This document shows positions 33,631-42,670 of a DNA stretch of 64,000 bases, piece after piece (position 1 is the first letter of the stretch; each line of letters starts with the position of its first letter). The notes beneath the pieces were generated by a model. The model was not told the origin of the DNA. It was given only the letters and a program-made list of their open reading frames with translations, and did not search any database. The position numbers and the translations under genes are program-made. This DNA comes from JACDAL01 sp963849115 (GTDB lineage: Bacteria; Actinomycetota; CADDZG01; WHSQ01), in assembly GCA_963849115.1 (NCBI GenBank), contig CAWKGK010000009.1, positions 806,001 through 870,000 on the forward strand. Direction: 5' to 3'.

Positions 33631-34329
33631 ATGAAACGCCCTTCCGCCCGTGTCGGTGATGATGGGGTCATGCCGGAGATCTCTCGATCGGCGCGCGGGG
33701 CCGACACCAGGAACAGGATTCTCCATGCCGCACGAGATGTGCTCGCCGAGTACGGAATGGAGGGCTTCACGACCAGACGGGTGAGCGCGCGCGCGCAGAT
33801 CTCTCACGGCATGTGCCACTACCACTTCAGGGACAAGAGTGACCTCGTTCGGGCTCTGGTGGAGCACGCTCGAGACGACTGGATTACCCCTCTGGAAACG
33901 ATGGTCAAGGGCCCCGGCACGGCGGAGTCACGGGCGCGGGCTGTGATCGATTGGATGGCGGAGCCGGCCACCATGGAAGTGTTGCGGGTGCATCTAACGC
34001 TGCAATGGTTTGCACTCCAAGACGAATCTGTGCGCAATGAACTCGCCGCCGAGTACGCTCGGTGGCGGCGGGGATTCGCCGAGTTGTTCGCCGACTTATC
34101 TACCGAGCGAGGGCTTCGCGGTCTCGACATCCAATTGGTGGGGGAGGCGTTCGCTTCTGCGGCCGATGGCCTCGTGCATCAGCAGTCGCTCGATCCGGAG
34201 CTGGATACCAAGGGGGTGCTGACGGCTCTTTTCGAGAAGGTTGCGGAGATCGATATGGACGCTCAGTCATCCCCGGAAGAACTGAAGAGATCGGGCAGCG
34301 CGGCACGGGCCTCGAGCAAGTCGGCATGA
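33631..34329 (+). CDS. TetR-family regulator (BetI-like)
   Basis: 232 residues from an ATG with AAAGG four bases upstream; an ATG at 33670 is an alternative. The DNA-binding domain is clear: ARDVLAEYGMEGFTTRRVSARAQISHGMCHYHFRDKSDLV. The C-terminal domain with LTLQWFALQDESVRNELAAEYARWR resembles BetI-type regulators that respond to choline or polyamine-like ligands. The 3' end overlaps the convergent amidohydrolase gene by 67 bases. Its target could be the divergent membrane-protein pair or the amidohydrolase/PotD-like region. Confidence 0.85.
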   Translation: MKRPSARVGDDGVMPEISRSARGADTRNRILHAARDVLAEYGMEGFTTRRVSARAQISHGMCHYHFRDKSDLVRALVEHARDDWITPLETMVKGPGTAESRARAVIDWMAEPATMEVLRVHLTLQWFALQDESVRNELAAEYARWRRGFAELFADLSTERGLRGLDIQLVGEAFASAADGLVHQQSLDPELDTKGVLTALFEKVAEIDMDAQSSPEELKRSGSAARASSKSA

Positions 34330-35111
34330 AGCCGATTGAGCCCTCTCGTGCCGCGCTCTCTCACCGTGGAGACGCGTCCAAGGTCCAAGACCTCGAGAAT
34401 CAACTCCTCTCCTGAGGAACCTTGGAACAAGACTCGGCCCTCAGGGTCTGCGGCGATGCTGTGGCCGCCTCCGATCGCAAGCGCGCTGTTCACGTTGATC
34501 ACAAAGCACTGGTTGAAGATGGCATGAGCGCGCGCCAGTATGAGCTCTTGCTCTCTGTCGGGGGTTGAAGTGAGTGAAGGCTGAATCAGGAGTTCGGCCC
34601 CCTGAAGTGTCAGGGACCGGGCGACTTCGGGAAACCAACCGTCGTAGCAGATCATCATTCCGACGCGCCCGATCCCCTCGAGATCGAAGACTTGCGCCGA
34701 TTTGCCCCTGGAGACTTTCTCCCAAGGTTTCCAGGGGAACAGCTTCCTGTGTGTTGCCACCAACTCGCCTTCCGCCGAAAACGCGAGCGCAGTGTTGAAG
34801 ATGCGGCCGTCGTTACGCTCAAAGATCGAACCGGCGACGATCGAGCGGCGCACCCTTTGTGCAACCTTGCCGATTCGATCAGTGGTAGGACCGGGCACGG
34901 GTTCGGCGATCTCCTCGACGAAGCGCTGTGGTTCCAGGCCGGTGAACGGCTCATCTCCAGTGAGATAGAGCTCGGGGAAGATCATGAGGTCGATCTGTGG
35001 CCATGCCTCGGCGGCGATCATGACCTCCCGCTCAAATTTCTCGAAAGTCGCATCGGGATCGAATGCGACCGGTCTGACCTGCGCCGCAAGGACTGTGACG
35101 GTTCGCTCCAT
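34263..35111 (-). CDS. Nitrilase-superfamily amidohydrolase
   Basis: 282 residues from an ATG with GGAGG upstream (an earlier start would lack this). The Glu-Lys-Cys triad of carbon-nitrogen hydrolases is visible: Glu in IFPELYLTG, Lys in HRKLFPW and Cys in MICYDGWFPE. Such enzymes hydrolyse amides, for example N-carbamoylputrescine, or nitriles. It is divergent from a polyamine-binding-like lipoprotein gene (152-base gap) and convergent with a BetI-like regulator, so a role in nitrogen or polyamine salvage is a reasonable guess. Confidence 0.87.
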   Translation of the reverse strand: MERTVTVLAAQVRPVAFDPDATFEKFEREVMIAAEAWPQIDLMIFPELYLTGDEPFTGLEPQRFVEEIAEPVPGPTTDRIGKVAQRVRRSIVAGSIFERNDGRIFNTALAFSAEGELVATHRKLFPWKPWEKVSRGKSAQVFDLEGIGRVGMMICYDGWFPEVARSLTLQGAELLIQPSLTSTPDREQELILARAHAIFNQCFVINVNSALAIGGGHSIAADPEGRVLFQGSSGEELILEVLDLGRVSTVRERGTRGLNRLHADLLEARAALPDLFSSSGDD

Positions 35112-35262
35112 GTCGCCCTCCTTCAGGTTCCATCTGGTCACGGTGGTCGGCGCCGGGGGCTTCCGGGGGAGATGACTCCGAGGCGGAGTCTTGACCAAGC
35201 GCTCGCTCGAAAGTTATCATGAGCTTGCTCCATCTAGCGAGGAGACCTGGGGGAGGGGCGCA

Positions 35263-36522
35263 GTGAGCACTGGAACGGGATCGGGAGGAAGGCCGAGCGT
35301 GCCGAGAATCCAGCGGCTGCCCGGCGCCTCGATGTCACGCCGCCGTTTCCTTGGTGCAGCCGGGCGCGTGGGCGCAGGAACCGCAGCCGCGTCTCTCCTC
35401 GCCGCTTGTGGCGTCGGCGCCCCCACCAAGCAAAACACCAGATCCGAGCCACGCAAGCTGCCGCCGCTTGCCGAAGAATTGGTGATCGCACAATGGCCCC
35501 TGTACATAGATAAGGTCAACGGGTCGAGCCCGACCTTGAAGATGTTCGAACGCCGCACCGGCATCGACACCACATACAAAGAGGTGATCAACGACAACCA
35601 GGAGTTCTTCGCCAAGCTTCGGGAGCCGTTGTCTAGAGGACGAGATACGGGATGGGACATCATCACACTGTCCGATTGGGTCGTGGCTAAGATGGTGCGC
35701 CTGGGATGGCTCGAAGCACTGGACTATTCGCTGCTTCCTAACGTCAAGGCGAACCTCGGCAAGGCTTTCACCGACCCTGCGTACGACCCTGGGAATGCTC
35801 ACAGTGTGCCGTGGCAGGGAGGTATTACGGGCATTGCCTTCAACCCGTCGCTCACCGGCCGAAACATCACTGCGTTTGCCGACCTCTGGGATGAGTCTTT
35901 GGCGGGCCACGTAGGCATGCTGACGGAGATGGTCGATACGATGAGTGTCGCGCTGCTGACGATGGGAGTGGACCTGGAGAAGGCGACCATTGACGATGCC
36001 GAGCGAGCGCAGGAGCGACTCCTGCGCCAGCGCGATGCCGGTATCGTGCGCGGGTATTACGGCAACAACTACGCGAACGGCCTTGCACGCGGTGACTTGT
36101 GGGCCACGATGGCCTGGTCGGGCGACGTCTTTCAACTCCAGCTTGATGACCCAGACCTCGAGTTCGTAGTTCCCGAGGAGGGAGGCATGTTGTGGGCCAC
36201 GCCGCTGGAGATTCCCCGGGGCGCGAAACACCCGCGCGACGCTCACGCTTTCATGGACTTTGTCTACCAACCCGAGATCGCTGCCCAGATCGCAGAGTGG
36301 GTCGGTTACATCACACCGGTGCCGGCGGCTCAGGAAGTGATCAGGGAGCATGCCCGGGAGGCCAAGAGCAAGGCCGACCGTGACTACCTCGAGACGCTCG
36401 CGAGCAGCCCATTAGTTTTTCCCACCGACGAGATGCAGTCCCAGCTGCGTGACTACAAGGTGCTCTCGGCGGAAGAAGAGCAGACCTGGAACGAGCTTTT
36501 CCAGACAGTGGTTTCGGGCTAG
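35263..36522 (+). CDS. Tat-exported PotD-like substrate-binding lipoprotein
   Basis: 419 residues from the GTG at 35263, preceded by a GGGGGAGGGG site; an ATG at 35335 would also keep the signal. SRRRFLG is a twin-arginine motif and LLAACG a lipobox, so the protein is exported folded and then lipidated. The mature part resembles ABC substrate-binding proteins for spermidine/putrescine (EELVIAQWPLYID, YDPGNAHSVPWQGGITGIAFNP, FMDFVYQPEIAAQIAEWVGYITPVP). No permease or ATPase genes are next to it, so it is an orphan here. Confidence 0.85.
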   Translation: MSTGTGSGGRPSVPRIQRLPGASMSRRRFLGAAGRVGAGTAAASLLAACGVGAPTKQNTRSEPRKLPPLAEELVIAQWPLYIDKVNGSSPTLKMFERRTGIDTTYKEVINDNQEFFAKLREPLSRGRDTGWDIITLSDWVVAKMVRLGWLEALDYSLLPNVKANLGKAFTDPAYDPGNAHSVPWQGGITGIAFNPSLTGRNITAFADLWDESLAGHVGMLTEMVDTMSVALLTMGVDLEKATIDDAERAQERLLRQRDAGIVRGYYGNNYANGLARGDLWATMAWSGDVFQLQLDDPDLEFVVPEEGGMLWATPLEIPRGAKHPRDAHAFMDFVYQPEIAAQIAEWVGYITPVPAAQEVIREHAREAKSKADRDYLETLASSPLVFPTDEMQSQLRDYKVLSAEEEQTWNELFQTVVSG

Positions 36523-36584
36523 TCTCCATCTTCGGAGACACACCCGTAACGCCCCAACAAGCCGGCTCGTCCAGGAGGCCGCAA

Positions 36585-37184
36585 TTGGAGTTATCACGTG
36601 TGATCCATCGACGTCGCATGGTGCGTCAATTCGCGCCCATTAGTGTCCCCGAATCGGTGTTGACGCGAATTCTCGAGAACGCCCTTCACGCCCCCTCCGC
36701 CGGTTTCGCCCAGGGTACGGACCTCGTCGTTCTGGATCGACCAGAACAGATTGCCGAGTTCTGGCGGATCACCGATCCCCAGGGTCGCAAGAGACCCGAC
36801 GCCGAATGCCAGCCTCCGGTGATAGTGCTGCCACTCGCCGACAAAAGTGCCTACCTGCAGCGCTACTCCGCACCCGACAAGCAGGGGCTGGGCATGGACG
36901 TGATCGAGGGGTGGCCCTTGCCGTACTGGGACCTGGACACCGCAATGGCGGTCATGCTGATGCTATTGAGCGCCGTCGACGAGGGCCTGGGAGGCTGGTT
37001 CTTCGGCATCTTCCACGGTGAGGCCGATCTACTGCAATGGCTGAAGGTGCCCGACGGCCGCCGCCCGGTAGGAGCCGTTGCTCTTGGTTACCCCTCACCA
37101 GCGGAGCGGATGCGCGGATCGGCTCAGACGCGCAAACGCCGTGATCTCGAGGAAGCCGTCCATCGGGGCGGCTGGTCCCGGTGA
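36585..37184 (+). CDS. Nitroreductase-family flavoprotein
   Basis: 199 residues from a TTG start with AGGAGG about 13 bases upstream. RRRMVRQFAP at the start and GLGGWFFGIFHG and VGAVALGYPS in the second half are the usual FMN-binding segments of nitroreductases. It is likely an FMN- and NAD(P)H-dependent oxidoreductase; the substrate is unknown. It follows the PotD-like gene by 62 bases and is convergent with the aldo/keto reductase gene. Confidence 0.82.
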   Translation: MELSRVIHRRRMVRQFAPISVPESVLTRILENALHAPSAGFAQGTDLVVLDRPEQIAEFWRITDPQGRKRPDAECQPPVIVLPLADKSAYLQRYSAPDKQGLGMDVIEGWPLPYWDLDTAMAVMLMLLSAVDEGLGGWFFGIFHGEADLLQWLKVPDGRRPVGAVALGYPSPAERMRGSAQTRKRRDLEEAVHRGGWSR

Positions 37185-37191
37185 CGGCGAC

Positions 37192-37998
37192 TCAAGAGGA
37201 CAGGGACGCGATACGGCGGCGCTGTGTGTCGTCGAGCCAGGGCCCCGAACCCGCGGCGGCGTTGCCGCGAGCGTGCTCGACCTTGGACGTCGCCGGGATC
37301 GCCACGTGAATGCGCGGATCTGACAGGCACCATTTTAGTAGAGCTTCGGCCCGGGAATTGAACCCGAGCTTTGCCAGATCGTCGGACATGGGTGCGCGCA
37401 CAAGCGATCCGGCTCCCAGCGGGCGCATCGCAATGACACCAAGCCCGAGCTCCTCGGCAAGAGGAAGTATGCGCTGCTCGGCGTCGCGCTCTGCGGGATT
37501 GTAGGGAATCTGAATCGCGTGAATGCGACCGGAACGCATGACCTTCTCCAGCTCATCGAAGGCGCTCGGGCTGTAGTGAGTGGCACCCAAGAGTCCGATG
37601 CGTCCCCGTTCGCGTTCTTCCTCCATCCAGTCGAGATGCAAACGCCAAGCGACTAGGTTGTGCACCTGCTCGATATCCACGCGCTCCTGGAAGAAACCCA
37701 TCTGGGACTCGAACTGAGAGCGAGCCTGGTCGGCGGAGTTGGCCCAGACCTTGGTAGCCACGATCGTCTCGGCGCGACTCTCAGAGATTGCTCTGCCCAG
37801 CGTCTGCTCGGCCCGTCCGTACATGGGCGACGAGTCCACCACCCTCGCGCCCTCAACGAAGAAGGCCTCCACGACATCGTCGGCGATCTGTTGGCGTTCG
37901 GACGATAGGTCGAAGACCTGCCACGTGCCGAGTCCGATCACCGGCACCTCGAGCCCGGTAGCTCCGAACGTTCTCGACTCCATTGTCCCAGTGCTCAT
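37192..37998 (-). CDS. Aldo/keto reductase
   Basis: 268 residues from the ATG that overlaps the MGMT stop, with GGAGG seven bases upstream. The catalytic tetrad of the family is readable: Asp and Tyr in VVDSSPMYGRAE, Lys in ATKVW, His in QVHNLVAW. The C-terminal PATSKVEHARGN is the NADPH-binding part. It is the last gene of the ECF sigma-MGMT-AKR operon and may detoxify reactive aldehydes; that role is inferred from context. Confidence 0.88.
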   Translation of the reverse strand: MSTGTMESRTFGATGLEVPVIGLGTWQVFDLSSERQQIADDVVEAFFVEGARVVDSSPMYGRAEQTLGRAISESRAETIVATKVWANSADQARSQFESQMGFFQERVDIEQVHNLVAWRLHLDWMEEERERGRIGLLGATHYSPSAFDELEKVMRSGRIHAIQIPYNPAERDAEQRILPLAEELGLGVIAMRPLGAGSLVRAPMSDDLAKLGFNSRAEALLKWCLSDPRIHVAIPATSKVEHARGNAAAGSGPWLDDTQRRRIASLSS

Positions 37999-38612
37999 GT
38001 TGATGCCTCCAGTGCCAGTAAGGCTTTCTTTATGTCGCTGCCCCCGGCGTACCGCCCGATGGTTCCATCCGACCGGACCACTCGGTGGCAGGGGATGACG
38101 ACGGGGATCGGGTTGGTTGCACAGGCCGAGCCTGCGGCACGCACAGCCTTGGGGCTGCCTGCAGCGGCGGCCACCCAAGCATAGGTGGCGGTCTTCCCGT
38201 AGCCAATCACCAACAGTTGCGCGAGCACCTCGCGCCGGAAGCCGCGCGAGAGCCTGAGATCGAGCGGGATATCGAACGACATGCGCCGTCCGGTGAAATA
38301 CTCATCGATTTCCCGTGCTGCCAGGTCCAGCCGCGCCGGAGCGTTCAGGAGCCTGGGGCTGATGGTTTGAGCAAGGGAAGTCAGCACCGAGTCGTGGTTT
38401 TCGCCGGCGTATGCCACCCGGACCAGGCCCTCGGCGGTGGCGGCCAGGAGCAGCGTGCCCACAGGGGTGTCGATACAGCGATAGGCGACGTCCAGAATCC
38501 CCTCGGCTTCTGCCGCCGCCACCAATCTATCGTGCAGCCGCTCTTGCGCCGATGAGTCGTTGTAGAAAAGCTGCTCGATCATGTCTGCAGGGTGGTCTTC
38601 AGTGGTGTTCAT
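37995..38612 (-). CDS. O6-methylguanine-DNA methyltransferase with N-terminal extension
   Basis: 205 residues. The suicide cysteine is C175 in VIPCHRVVRSDG, with RAAGSACATNPIP ahead of it as in the family. It moves alkyl groups from O6-guanine to itself. Compared with the usual 160-residue enzyme it has about 40 extra residues at the N-terminus (MNTTEDHPADMIEQLFYN) that take the place an anti-sigma peptide might have. It overlaps the sigma factor gene by 14 bases and the aldo/keto reductase gene by four. Confidence 0.9.
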   Translation of the reverse strand: MNTTEDHPADMIEQLFYNDSSAQERLHDRLVAAAEAEGILDVAYRCIDTPVGTLLLAATAEGLVRVAYAGENHDSVLTSLAQTISPRLLNAPARLDLAAREIDEYFTGRRMSFDIPLDLRLSRGFRREVLAQLLVIGYGKTATYAWVAAAAGSPKAVRAAGSACATNPIPVVIPCHRVVRSDGTIGRYAGGSDIKKALLALEAST

Positions 38613-39084
38613 CGGGTTCTCCTTGGTAGATGGCTCGGAACCTCTTGATGCCGTCGGCAGCGGCTCTCCTGGCCGCCGCTTCGCTGTTGCCCAGGATCTC
38701 GGCGACCTGCGCGTAAGGCAGACCGGCTAGATAGTGGTACGCAACTGCTTCACGTTGTTTGTCCGGGAGCCCCTGCAGGGCTTCCCATAGCTCGGTTTCC
38801 GCAAAGCCTCGCTGGTCCTGAGGCGGTGCCGGGGCCTCGGGCGGTTCCGCCACCGGAACCGCGCTGCGTGCGCGATTGCGGTGCTGGTCGATGGCCTTTC
38901 GCTTCGCGATTGTGACCAGCCACGCCTCGATATTGCTGTCCGGCCGAAGCTCGGGATAGGCCCTCAGGGCTGCCAGGAACGTCTCCGACCAAGCGTCATC
39001 GGCATCGTGAGGTCCGAGGACGGCGCGGCATACTCGCAGGATGGCGGGTCCGTGTTCGGCAACGATCTGCTCGAAAGGCTTCAT
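38599..39084 (-). CDS. ECF-type RNA polymerase sigma factor
   Basis: 161 residues. Sigma region 2 (ILRVCRAVLGPHDADDAWSETFLAAL, NIEAWLVTIAKRKAIDQ) and region 4 (LPDKQREAVAYHYLAGLPYAQVAEILGNSEAAARRAAADGIKR) are clear, separated by a proline-rich linker. It belongs to the extracytoplasmic-function class and redirects RNA polymerase to a stress regulon. The MGMT gene overlaps its end, so sensing of alkylation or related stress is plausible. No anti-sigma factor gene is next to it. Confidence 0.92.
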   Translation of the reverse strand: MKPFEQIVAEHGPAILRVCRAVLGPHDADDAWSETFLAALRAYPELRPDSNIEAWLVTIAKRKAIDQHRNRARSAVPVAEPPEAPAPPQDQRGFAETELWEALQGLPDKQREAVAYHYLAGLPYAQVAEILGNSEAAARRAAADGIKRFRAIYQGEPDEHH

Positions 39085-39132
39085 GTCACAAGGCGTGGAC
39101 GTTCCGGGGATCCGAATTCGTGGGGACTTGGC

Positions 39133-39627
39133 CTAGAACAGCGTCGCGGCACGGTCCTCCGCAGAGGTCTCCAGGGCCAGGAGATAGCGCTTGCGCTCGA
39201 GGCCTCCGGCATATCCGGTGAGGGAGCCGTCGCTACCGACGACTCGATGGCAGGGAACGACGATCGAGATCGGATTGCGAGCGTTGGCAAGGCCGACCGC
39301 TCGGGCCAGCGCCGGGTCGCCCAGATCACGAGCGATATCGCCGTAAGAACGAGTCTCTCCGTGGGCGATCTGGCTCACTAGCCTCCACACTCGGTGCTGG
39401 AAGTCGTCACCCTGCGCTGCAGTGGTGACGGAAAATTCCCTGCGAGTCCCACCGAAGTACTCGCCCAGCTCCTCGACTGCTTGATCGAGGCCGGTCGATG
39501 TGCGTTCCCCGAGCGCTGCTCCCTTCGGGGCGCGTCCGCCCCTCATGTACAGGCCACTCAAGACGCCCTCGGTATTCACCAGCGTGAGATCTCCGATTGG
39601 AGACTCGACAAGGGTGTGAGTCTGCAT
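39133..39627 (-). CDS. ogt: Methylated-DNA-protein cysteine methyltransferase
   Basis: 164 residues from the ATG with GGAAGG seven bases upstream; an ATG two codons earlier is less well placed. C126 in IVVPCHRVVGSDG is the acceptor cysteine, and GLANARNPI and YGDIARDLG complete the DNA-binding half. This is the normal-length form, the second MGMT in 1.5 kb, 48 bases upstream of the sigma factor gene, and may be transcribed with it. Confidence 0.92.
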   Translation of the reverse strand: MQTHTLVESPIGDLTLVNTEGVLSGLYMRGGRAPKGAALGERTSTGLDQAVEELGEYFGGTRREFSVTTAAQGDDFQHRVWRLVSQIAHGETRSYGDIARDLGDPALARAVGLANARNPISIVVPCHRVVGSDGSLTGYAGGLERKRYLLALETSAEDRAATLF

Positions 39628-39813
39628 GTGCATTCCTTCCGTTAGCCCTACCAGAGCTGCTATCTGGTGAGTAAACGCCCGACGGGACGGTTTTGTGAGG
39701 CCGGGAAGGTATTGCCCTTCTCCAACGACGAGAGAGTCAGGCGGGAGAGACCCCCTGCATGACATTGCCCGCCGACATCGCGGTCTTCCGTTGTGGTCAG
39801 GCGTCGAATTCGG

Positions 39814-40314
39814 CTACTTGCGCGTCACCTCGTGCAGCTTTCCGGACTCGACGTCGTAGATTGCTCCAGCAACGGGGATGTTGTCCGGAATCAGGGACGA
39901 GCTTCGCAGCGTCTCGACGTCGTCGATGACACTTTGCTCCAGATCGGAGAAGGGGAGGAAGTCCCAATCGCCGGCGTCGGACCCGAGGTCGTCGTTGATC
40001 TTGCCGACGAGCTGCTCATTCGAGAAGGTCAACATTCCGCAGTCCGTGTGGTGGATGACGATGATCTCGTCGGTTCCGAGCAAACGTTGGGAGATGATGA
40101 GAGAGCGGATGGCGTCGTCGGAGGCGCGGCCGCCGGCGTTGCGGATGACGTGCGCGTCGCCGAAGTCGAGCCCACAGAACTGCTCGGGGTGAAGCCGCGC
40201 ATCCATGCAGGTCAGAATGGCGAGGCCGCGCGCGGGGGGCATCGGCAAGCCTCCCTTGGCGAACGAGGCCGCGAACCGCTCGTTTGCGGCGACGACCTCT
40301 TCGAACTTGGCCAC
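39814..40314 (-). CDS. Beta-carbonic anhydrase
   Basis: 166 residues from the GTG at 40314, chosen because GGAGG is eight bases upstream. Zinc ligands are C36 (CMDAR), H89 and C92 (HHTDCGM), with the D38-R40 dyad beside the first. This small form hydrates carbon dioxide to bicarbonate in the cytoplasm. It is divergent from the ltrA-like gene, with a palindrome in the gap. Confidence 0.92.
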   Translation of the reverse strand: MAKFEEVVAANERFAASFAKGGLPMPPARGLAILTCMDARLHPEQFCGLDFGDAHVIRNAGGRASDDAIRSLIISQRLLGTDEIIVIHHTDCGMLTFSNEQLVGKINDDLGSDAGDWDFLPFSDLEQSVIDDVETLRSSSLIPDNIPVAGAIYDVESGKLHEVTRK

Positions 40315-40340
40315 AAGAACCACCTCCGCTTATGTTAGAC

Positions 40341-40350
40341 GTGTTAACAC
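40341..40350. promoter_or_regulatory. 10-bp perfect palindrome in the carbonic anhydrase/ltrA gap
   Basis: GTGTTAACAC lies about 30 bases upstream of the carbonic anhydrase start, where its transcript leader or promoter would be, in an AT-rich stretch unlike its surroundings. It could be an operator; no regulator gene is adjacent. Confidence 0.3.
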
Positions 40351-40479
40351 TGGAACAATAGTACATAAGCTCCCGAGGCTGGGGTCGGGGTCGGCCAGGG
40401 GTCGGGCATGGGGTCGGCTACTCGCGGGGGAGCGCCACAAAGGGCAGGTTGGTGCGCATGTCTGGCACAATCTGATTTC

Positions 40480-41724
40480 ATGACCGTTACTCGTCCCCGC
40501 CTCCGGATGGAGGCCTCGACCGAGGATGCCTCCGTCACCCCGCTCGAGCTCTTCTTCGATCTGGTCTTCGTATTCGGGCTCACGCAGGTGACTGCGCTCA
40601 TGGCCGGTGACCTGACCGTGAGCGGCCTCCTCCGGGGTCTTCTTGTGCTCGGTCTGCTGTGGTGGAGCTGGACCGGGTATGCGTGGCTGGCCAATGTGGT
40701 GCGTGCGGATGAAGGGGCGGTTCGGCTCGCGATGCTGGCCGCGATGGCTGCCATGTTCGTCTTGGCCCTCTCCATTCCGGAGGCCTTCAACGACGGGCCG
40801 GGGGGACTGAACGGTCCAGTCCTGGTGGGGATGTGCTACTTCGCCTTCCGGGTGCTTCATCTGCTCCTTTTTTGGATCATCGCGCGGGACGACGAGGGGC
40901 TGCGACGCCAACTGGTGCGCTTCACCCCATCCGTGATCGGGGGGACGGCTCTGCTGCTCGTTGCCTCCCAACTGGAGGGCTCTGCGCAGACGGTGTTGTG
41001 GGGTGTGGCGTTGTTGGCGGACTACGGGGGAACACTGCTTGCCGGTGCCTCAGGATGGCGGCTGCGCTCGGCCGGACATTTTGCCGAGCGTCACGGTCTC
41101 ATCGTGATCGTGGCACTCGGCGAGTCGATAGTGGCCGTAGGCGTCGGTGTGGCCGGATTGGCGATCTCGTGGCCGATCGTGGTGGCAGCCGTGGTCGGTT
41201 TGGCGCTGGCGGCGGGGTTGTGGTGGATGTACTTCGACATAACGTCTCTCGTGGCCGAGCGTGCTCTTGCCGATGAGCTGGACGATGAGCGGCCACGTCT
41301 CGCTCGTGATGCCTACAGCTTCCTGCATCTGCCCTTGATCGCGGGCGTGGTGTTGCTTGCGTTGGGGTTGAAGAAGGTGCTCGAGTACGTAGGCGACACC
41401 GCGCATCATGAGCTCGCCGATCCACTCACCGGGATCGGCCTCTATGCGCTCTACGGAGGCGTGTCGCTCTACCTTGTTTCGCACGCTGCATTCAAGCTGC
41501 GTGCTACCCATATCCTAAGTGTCCAGCGACTTGTGGCTGCTGCCGGGGTGCTCATGCTGGTCCCGCTGGCCGCACGACTGCCGGCGCTGGGTGCGCTCGT
41601 CGTCCTTACCGCTGTGATCGTGGGGCTTGTCGCCTTTGAGACATTTCGCTTTGCCGAGGATCGCGAGCGGATCCGGCACGAAGGCGCGTCGCGCCACTCG
41701 GCCCAAGTCGTCGAGCATTCCTGA
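40480..41724 (+). CDS. Low temperature requirement protein A (LtrA) family membrane protein
   Basis: 414 residues. ELFFDLVFVFGLTQVT near the start is the LtrA hallmark, followed by about ten membrane helices and a charged LVAERALADELDDERPRLARDAYSFLHLPL segment near the middle. The family was first linked to growth of Listeria at low temperature; its transport or signalling role is unknown. ATG 40480 is used. It is divergent from the carbonic anhydrase gene. Confidence 0.87.
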   Translation: MTVTRPRLRMEASTEDASVTPLELFFDLVFVFGLTQVTALMAGDLTVSGLLRGLLVLGLLWWSWTGYAWLANVVRADEGAVRLAMLAAMAAMFVLALSIPEAFNDGPGGLNGPVLVGMCYFAFRVLHLLLFWIIARDDEGLRRQLVRFTPSVIGGTALLLVASQLEGSAQTVLWGVALLADYGGTLLAGASGWRLRSAGHFAERHGLIVIVALGESIVAVGVGVAGLAISWPIVVAAVVGLALAAGLWWMYFDITSLVAERALADELDDERPRLARDAYSFLHLPLIAGVVLLALGLKKVLEYVGDTAHHELADPLTGIGLYALYGGVSLYLVSHAAFKLRATHILSVQRLVAAAGVLMLVPLAARLPALGALVVLTAVIVGLVAFETFRFAEDRERIRHEGASRHSAQVVEHS

Positions 41725-41739
41725 CGTGGCGTTGACGGT

Positions 41740-42651
41740 GTGACCGGTACTGGAGCGGGGCCGACTCTCCTCGTCGATGCGGCGAGCCTGATCTATCGGG
41801 CTCTGTTCTCGACCCCCGATACCGTTACCGCCCCGGATGGAAGCCCGATCAACGCTGCTCATGGATTTCTCGGGATGCTCGCAAGGCTTATCGCCGACTA
41901 CGATCCGGAGTTCATCTGTTGTGCAGCGGATGAGGACTGGCGACCTCAGTGGCGCGTAGATCTGATCGATTCGTACAAGGCCGTCCGGGCAGACGCAGGC
42001 AGTGCCCAGGAAAAAGCCGAGGAGCTACTGGCCCCCCAGATGCCGGTACTGTTTGAGATCCTGGAGGGATGCGGGATTGCGGTGGTCGGGCACCCCGGTT
42101 TCGAGGCCGAGGACGTTATCGGAACGCTGGCGGAGCGAGCACCCGGTCGCGTCGCCATCGTGTCCGGGGACCGGGATCTCTTCCAGCTGGTGCGGGATCC
42201 CAAGGTCGTCGTCCTTTACCCACGCCGTGGTGTCAGCAAGATGGATGAGGTGAACGAGGGCTATATCGAGGACCGCTACGGGATCCCGGGCCGTGCCTAT
42301 CTGGATTTCGCGGTGCTGCGGGGGGACCCTTCCGACGGTCTTCCCGGAGTGCGAGGTATTGGCGAGAAGTTGGCGAGCTCGTTGGTCGCGCGTTACGGGA
42401 GCCTCGAGGGCGTTCTGGAAGCTGCGACCTCCTCGAACCCGGGGGTGGCGGTCGGAAAGGTCAGGCGCGATATCGACTATGTGAAGCGGGCCGCTCAGGT
42501 CGCGACGATCCCCACCGACCTTCCGCTGCCGGAAGTGGATCTCGTCCGCCCACGAAACGAGCCCGACCCCTCGCTTTACGCAGTGGCGAAACAGGCAGGG
42601 CTCGAAGGTGCGCTCCGTCGCCTGGTCGAAGCCATGACGGGCGAGGTTTGA
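41740..42651 (+). CDS. Stand-alone 5'-3' exonuclease (flap endonuclease-like)
   Basis: 303 residues from a GTG. The N-terminal LLVDAASLIYRA and GHPGFEAEDVIGTL carry metal-binding Asp/Glu residues, IVSGDRDLFQLV is conserved in the PIN-like nuclease fold, and SDGLPGVRGIGEKLASSLVARYG is the helix-three-turn-helix DNA-binding motif. It matches the 5' nuclease domain of DNA polymerase I as a free protein, and would process flaps or RNA primers. It starts 15 bases after the ltrA-like gene. Confidence 0.92.
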   Translation: MTGTGAGPTLLVDAASLIYRALFSTPDTVTAPDGSPINAAHGFLGMLARLIADYDPEFICCAADEDWRPQWRVDLIDSYKAVRADAGSAQEKAEELLAPQMPVLFEILEGCGIAVVGHPGFEAEDVIGTLAERAPGRVAIVSGDRDLFQLVRDPKVVVLYPRRGVSKMDEVNEGYIEDRYGIPGRAYLDFAVLRGDPSDGLPGVRGIGEKLASSLVARYGSLEGVLEAATSSNPGVAVGKVRRDIDYVKRAAQVATIPTDLPLPEVDLVRPRNEPDPSLYAVAKQAGLEGALRRLVEAMTGEV

Positions 42652-42670
42652 CCGGACGGTCTTCGGCGAG

